A DNA stretch of 64,000 nucleotides from contig CM043960.1 in the NCBI GenBank assembly GCA_014529385.2, forward strand, positions 34,990,896 through 35,054,895. Reading direction: 5' to 3'. The DNA comes from Adiantum capillus-veneris (taxonomy: Eukaryota; Streptophyta; Polypodiopsida; Polypodiales; Pteridaceae). How positions within the stretch are numbered: the first letter of the stretch is position 1; each line of letters begins with the position of its first letter. Below the pieces are notes generated by a model. That model was not told the origin of the DNA. It ran no database searches and was given only the letters and a program-made list of their open reading frames with translations. Shown piece by piece: positions 1 through 64,000 of this stretch. Both the position numbers and the translations under genes were made by a program.

Positions 1-26
1 TAAGTAAAGCAATAATAAAAAAAGGC

Positions 27-51
27 TTGCTCCATAGTTCATATGGAGCAA
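27..51. repeat. Perfect 10-bp inverted repeat (hairpin)
   Basis: TTGCTCCATA, a 5-nt loop, then TATGGAGCAA. No associated gene; possibly the edge of a small transposon cut by the window. Confidence 0.5.
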
Positions 52-468
52 TCTTTTTGGAGCGAATTTTTTTGCTAAAAATGGTAATTAAATCAAAAAC
101 CAAAAAATGCTAGCTGCAAAGCTAAGGCCAAACCCCTACTCCTAACTATGGCCTACATAAGCATCCTCTTAAACAACTAGCTAAGATGATATGAGAGAGT
201 AGCTCCTTGTCAATGCGTCTCTCAATTACTTTGCTCAAAAGTAGGAAAACAAGGTGAAAGTCACAATAACCTACATAAGAGGATGATAAGAGTGTGTGAC
301 ACCCACTACTAAATGTCCCTCTTCATAGAAATAGGAAAACAAATGTCAACTATACCTCATAGTGTGCCGGTCCTGAATATACAAAAGACAATGCTTAGTT
401 AATGCCTCTCTTACAACAAACAACAAAATTACCATTGTTACCTTGCCATGTGGCACTTTTTAAAAATC

Positions 469-852
469 TTTATTCAATGGTTCACAATTGCTCCCAAGAG
501 TTCAATCCCTCACTAAAATCTTATGTAGGCCAAAGCCCTATTCAACAAGCTTAATATAATGGTCTTCATTTGCTCACAACAAGCTTTATCCGATGGTCCA
601 ATATTGCCCCAAGACTTTGAGGAGTCTACTAAGGCCTTATGTAGGCCAACAATTAAAAATTTCAATTCACATGCAAAGGTAGATCAAATAAAATGCTAAA
701 GGTTGGCCTATCACACTTATTTACTAAGGCTTGTTTCAGAAAGCCAAAAAAGGAAGACAACCCTACTCACAATCAGAAGACAAGTTTGTTATTTTTGTTT
801 AAGTGGTTCCCAATTGCTCCCAAGAGTTTGAGGAGTCTGCTAAGGTCTTATA
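469..852 (+). repeat. Three diverged copies of a ~50-bp unit
   Basis: Related blocks begin near 475, 590 and 797. Each has a variant of CAATTGCTCCCAAGA followed by a CTAAGGTCTTAT-like segment. They are dispersed, not contiguous. Function unknown. Confidence 0.5.
645..800 (+). repeat. Diverged upstream copy of the pre-ATG sequence
   Basis: This segment aligns, at very roughly three quarters identity by eye, with 1665-1806 directly before the start codon. Shared strings include CCAAAAAAGGAAGAC and AGTTTGTTA. It suggests a local duplication of the promoter or 5' UTR. Confidence 0.55.
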
Positions 853-937
853 AAGGGTAGCTCTAGATAATAGCATTGCAGAGGATAAAGGTCTTATAAA
901 GGGTAGTACCAGATAATAGCATTGTAGATGATAAAGG
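838..937 (+). repeat. Two tandem ~49-bp units
   Basis: Two adjacent copies share AAGGTCTTATAAAGGGTAG, then AGATAATAGCATTG, with a few substitutions. A third partial relative (AATAAAGGGTAGTGTTAGAT) lies at about 1010-1035. Confidence 0.6.
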
Positions 938-1170
938 GTATGCAATACTACCCTTGATCATCCGCATTGCCTAATCATACGGCGGAAAATATTTAGTTCA
1001 TTTTGCAGACAATAAAGGGTAGTGTTAGATCATACCCTTTGTAAAAGGCCTCTTGACCTTTTACAAAAAGATTTGAAGTAGGAAATTTAGGTGAGACAAC
1101 ACCAAACATAGTGATACTAAGCACTCTATGAATGATGACACTCTCAAAGGAGGTGGAGGGTGCATACCAC

Positions 1171-1174
<4 letters not shown>

Positions 1175-1210
<36 letters not shown>
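1175..1210 (+). repeat. (GA)n microsatellite
   Basis: An uninterrupted GA dinucleotide run upstream of the host gene, with no LINE attached. It may be a GAGA-type promoter element or an unoccupied LINE target. Confidence 0.9.
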
Positions 1211-1212
<2 letters not shown>

Positions 1213-1480
1213 CCTTCGATTTCTCTCTTGCCAAAACCTTTCCAAAAATCCAAGGGAAAGTCACTTTCCCTTTTTGAAAAGGGAAACATTGTTTAAAAAT
1301 AAGAGAATCTTGAACTTGTCGAGTAACACAAAGTTGGATTCTCGATTTGGGGTGCCAATGGCTGTATTAAGGCCTCATGTATGCCAACAAGATGTCCCAA
1401 GGAAGAACAACATTGCCGGAGGCGAGATGTGAACACGCATCTTAGAATTCATTCACAATAAGAGAAAAGCCCTTGTTTCC

Positions 1481-1483
<3 letters not shown>

Positions 1484-1518
<35 letters not shown>
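1484..1518 (+). repeat. (CT)n microsatellite
   Basis: An uninterrupted CT run about 300 bp before the start codon, in the presumed promoter or 5' UTR. CT runs near plant transcription starts are common and can bind GAGA-binding (BPC-type) factors; a role here is inference. Confidence 0.85.
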
Positions 1519-1520
<2 letters not shown>

Positions 1521-1813
1521 GGAGACAGCCAAAACACAACATGGAGCATAAAAAAGAAGATGGATTCTTGTAAAAGAAGAATTTCAATATGTGATAAAAA
1601 ATTCAGGGCCACATTTTTGTAGTAAAACATCGAAGCATTGCATTAGTAACTGCCTCAGGCAAGGCCAACAAAGATAATTTCAAGTCACAACGTCAAATGA
1701 ATTATTAAAATGTAGGCTCACTTGCACACTAAAGCTTTTTCTAGAAAAACCAAAAAAGGAAGACGGCACAACTCAGGATCAGCAGACCAGTTTGTTAGTT
1801 TCGTTTAACGAAC

Positions 1814-62918
<61,105 letters not shown>

Positions 62919-63130
62919 TTACACAATTGGAAAATATTCAGTTTTTTGTGACAGTGATATCAGACATATTTCTTGTTTGAAATTGTGTGCCTTCCTATTT
63001 TAAGGACAAGTATTTGCACAAGATCAGGTTTTGGGCTTTGTTTGTCCATGTTTTGACACTGTAAATGGAGCCTAGCAGTCGTTACGGAAACATAGTTCAT
63101 GCAATCACCTCTTAAGTGCTTAGAGAAGCT

Positions 63131-63246
63131 GGCCTGGATTACATAGATCAGCAACTAAAAACTTTGATATGGCTCATGCAATCGCCCTGCTCAGTGACGT
63201 GGCCTGGATTACATAGATCAGCACATAAAAAGTTTGATATGGTTGA
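63131..63246 (+). repeat. 70-bp period direct duplication
   Basis: GGCCTGGATTACATAGATCA starts at 63131 and again at 63201. The second copy runs into an open frame ending at 63445. Confidence 0.85.
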
Positions 63247-63445
63247 TACCGAAAATGGCTTTGAGGAGAATGATTCATCTCCACTGTCCCGAAATTGCTT
63301 TATCAGTTTTGCAGAGTGTCTAGTCGAGCAAATGGTGACAAGCTTGGAAACCAATATGCCGCAATCAGTAGTATCATTCCAAGAGGCCTTCACACAAGGC
63401 TCCAAATATCTTTCAATTCTGGACAATCTCCATAGATGCACATGA
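63233..63445 (+). CDS. Possible alternative terminal exon (low confidence)
   Basis: The open frame FDMVDTENGFEENDSSPLSR and onward ends in TGA. It has a protein-like composition, and a phase-0 start after AAAAAG (63232) would fit a GC-AG splice from 62906. The acceptor lacks a good pyrimidine tract, so this may be chance or a gene relic. Confidence 0.25.
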   Translation, partial: FDMVDTENGFEENDSSPLSRNCFISFAECLVEQMVTSLETNMPQSVVSFQEAFTQGSKYLSILDNLHRCT

Positions 63446-63830
63446 ATAGGAACAGAAGTACATTGGATGCACCATACATTGAATAGTAGAAACTCACAGA
63501 ATTATATAGTGTCCATCGACCCTCAGATATCAGTACATACGTGATTGGTTGGCAGTGCAGTTACCTACAGACCAAGGACCAGGGTGTAGATACAATGGGA
63601 GGTGTAGAGGCTCAGTGTGCAGGGAGTGTGCAGTGAGTTATAGACTCTAGGCGTAGACACATGGACTCTCAAGAGTCTGTAGATGATAGTGGTGGTGATG
63701 CTGGTATAGGTGGCAGTGATTGCCTCCATCACCAGGTAGTGCTCTTGTACACACGTTACTATTTCACACCCTCTTTTTGAATAGGAATCAACGGCTCAAA
63801 ATTCTTGGGCGGTGAGGGTCGTCTAATCCG
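63446..63830 (+). other. Downstream region without recognised genes
   Basis: Contains short GTGTAGA/TGCAGGGAGTGTGCAG-like direct repeats (63590-63660) but no coding feature. Confidence 0.4.
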
Positions 63831-63859
63831 TTTGAGGAAAAAACAAAATGTGCGGCTCA

Positions 63860-63945
63860 CTCTGCCCCCAAACCGGGACTCAAACCAGCCACATCCCTCT
63901 CGCAAGTCTCTTACCCTACCATTAAGCTATCACACCCTACTTGAA
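63860..63945 (-). ncRNA. tRNA-like sequence with Pol III A and B boxes (probable SINE head)
   Basis: On the minus strand TAGCTTAATGG (63919-63929) fits box A and GGTTTGAGTCC (63876-63886) fits box B, about 32 nt apart. They are followed by CGGTTTGGGG and an A/T-rich tail ending in a T run. A full cloverleaf is not convincing, so a tRNA-derived SINE or tRNA pseudogene fits better than a working tRNA. Confidence 0.55.
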
Positions 63946-64000
63946 ATAGTAGCAGGAATATAGAATCATATAGTGAAAATGCAGTAGGGAGTTCACACGG

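Larger units (their letters stand above)
1..1813 (+). other. Upstream intergenic and presumed promoter / 5' UTR region
   Basis: No gene is visible. The region is AT-rich and carries short local duplications, a 10-bp perfect hairpin at its left end, and a (GA)n and a (CT)n run at 1175-1210 and 1484-1518. The stretch just before the start codon is a diverged copy of sequence about 1 kb upstream. No convincing TATA box was found. Short open frames across the (GA)n only encode Arg-Glu or Ser-Leu repeats and are not genes. Confidence 0.5.

Noticed and set aside
63860-63945. A functional tRNA gene
   Set aside because: Only the A and B boxes fit. The acceptor and anticodon stems could not be paired convincingly.

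Overview
The window is nuclear DNA of a plant. It holds spliced exons with GT/AG borders, plant-type LTR and non-LTR retrotransposons, hAT-type MITEs and long (GA)n microsatellites, with no operons and no Shine-Dalgarno sites. The gene density is very low, one intron is over 30 kb, and the one cellular gene encodes a protein with SFI1-type (centrin-binding) repeats. Together these suggest a large-genome seedless land plant such as a fern. That placement is inference; no sequence in the window fixes the taxon.

One host gene on the + strand spans almost the whole window. Eight exons (1814-2113, 2412-2479, 26005-26121, 26223-26385, 58553-58684, 58779-59003, 62123-62547, 62720-62918) join with compatible phases into a 542-codon reading frame plus stop. 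The product has a disordered Ala/Pro-rich N-terminus, a central coiled coil, and a C-terminal series of Trp-centred repeats about 33 residues apart. Exons are 1.6 kb of a 61-kb transcription unit. Four introns are only 94-298 bp, but introns 2 (23.5 kb) and 4 (32.2 kb) have been inflated by transposons.

Layout: 1-1813 is upstream DNA with local duplications and GA/CT repeats. Intron 2 (2480-26004) holds a 408-bp tandem duplication, an unidentified decayed coding stretch (3.7-5.3 kb), then LINE copies 1-5 in head-to-tail array. Intron 4 (26386-58552) holds LINE copies 6-16. It also holds a very young pol-less LTR retrotransposon (36637-41741), a solo LTR with an hAT MITE inside it, and a 5'-truncated Ty3 chromovirus with its 3' LTR (51239-57021). 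Intron 6 holds a decayed LINE of another type on the + strand. A tRNA-like Pol III promoter, probably a SINE, lies near the right end.

The most interesting system is the minus-strand LINE family (two subfamilies, A and B; 16 segments, all antisense to the host gene). Its 3' ends finish in a conserved hairpin followed by a (CT)n microsatellite instead of poly(A). The copies sit head to tail with (GA/CT)n at most junctions, as if elements keep inserting into the microsatellite tails of earlier ones. ORF2 ends in a CCHC motif followed by a recurrent PCNA-binding (PIP-box) motif. ORF1 and ORF2 lie in the same frame separated by a single stop codon, with no AUG at the start of ORF2. Copy 4 (15570-20690) is almost intact.
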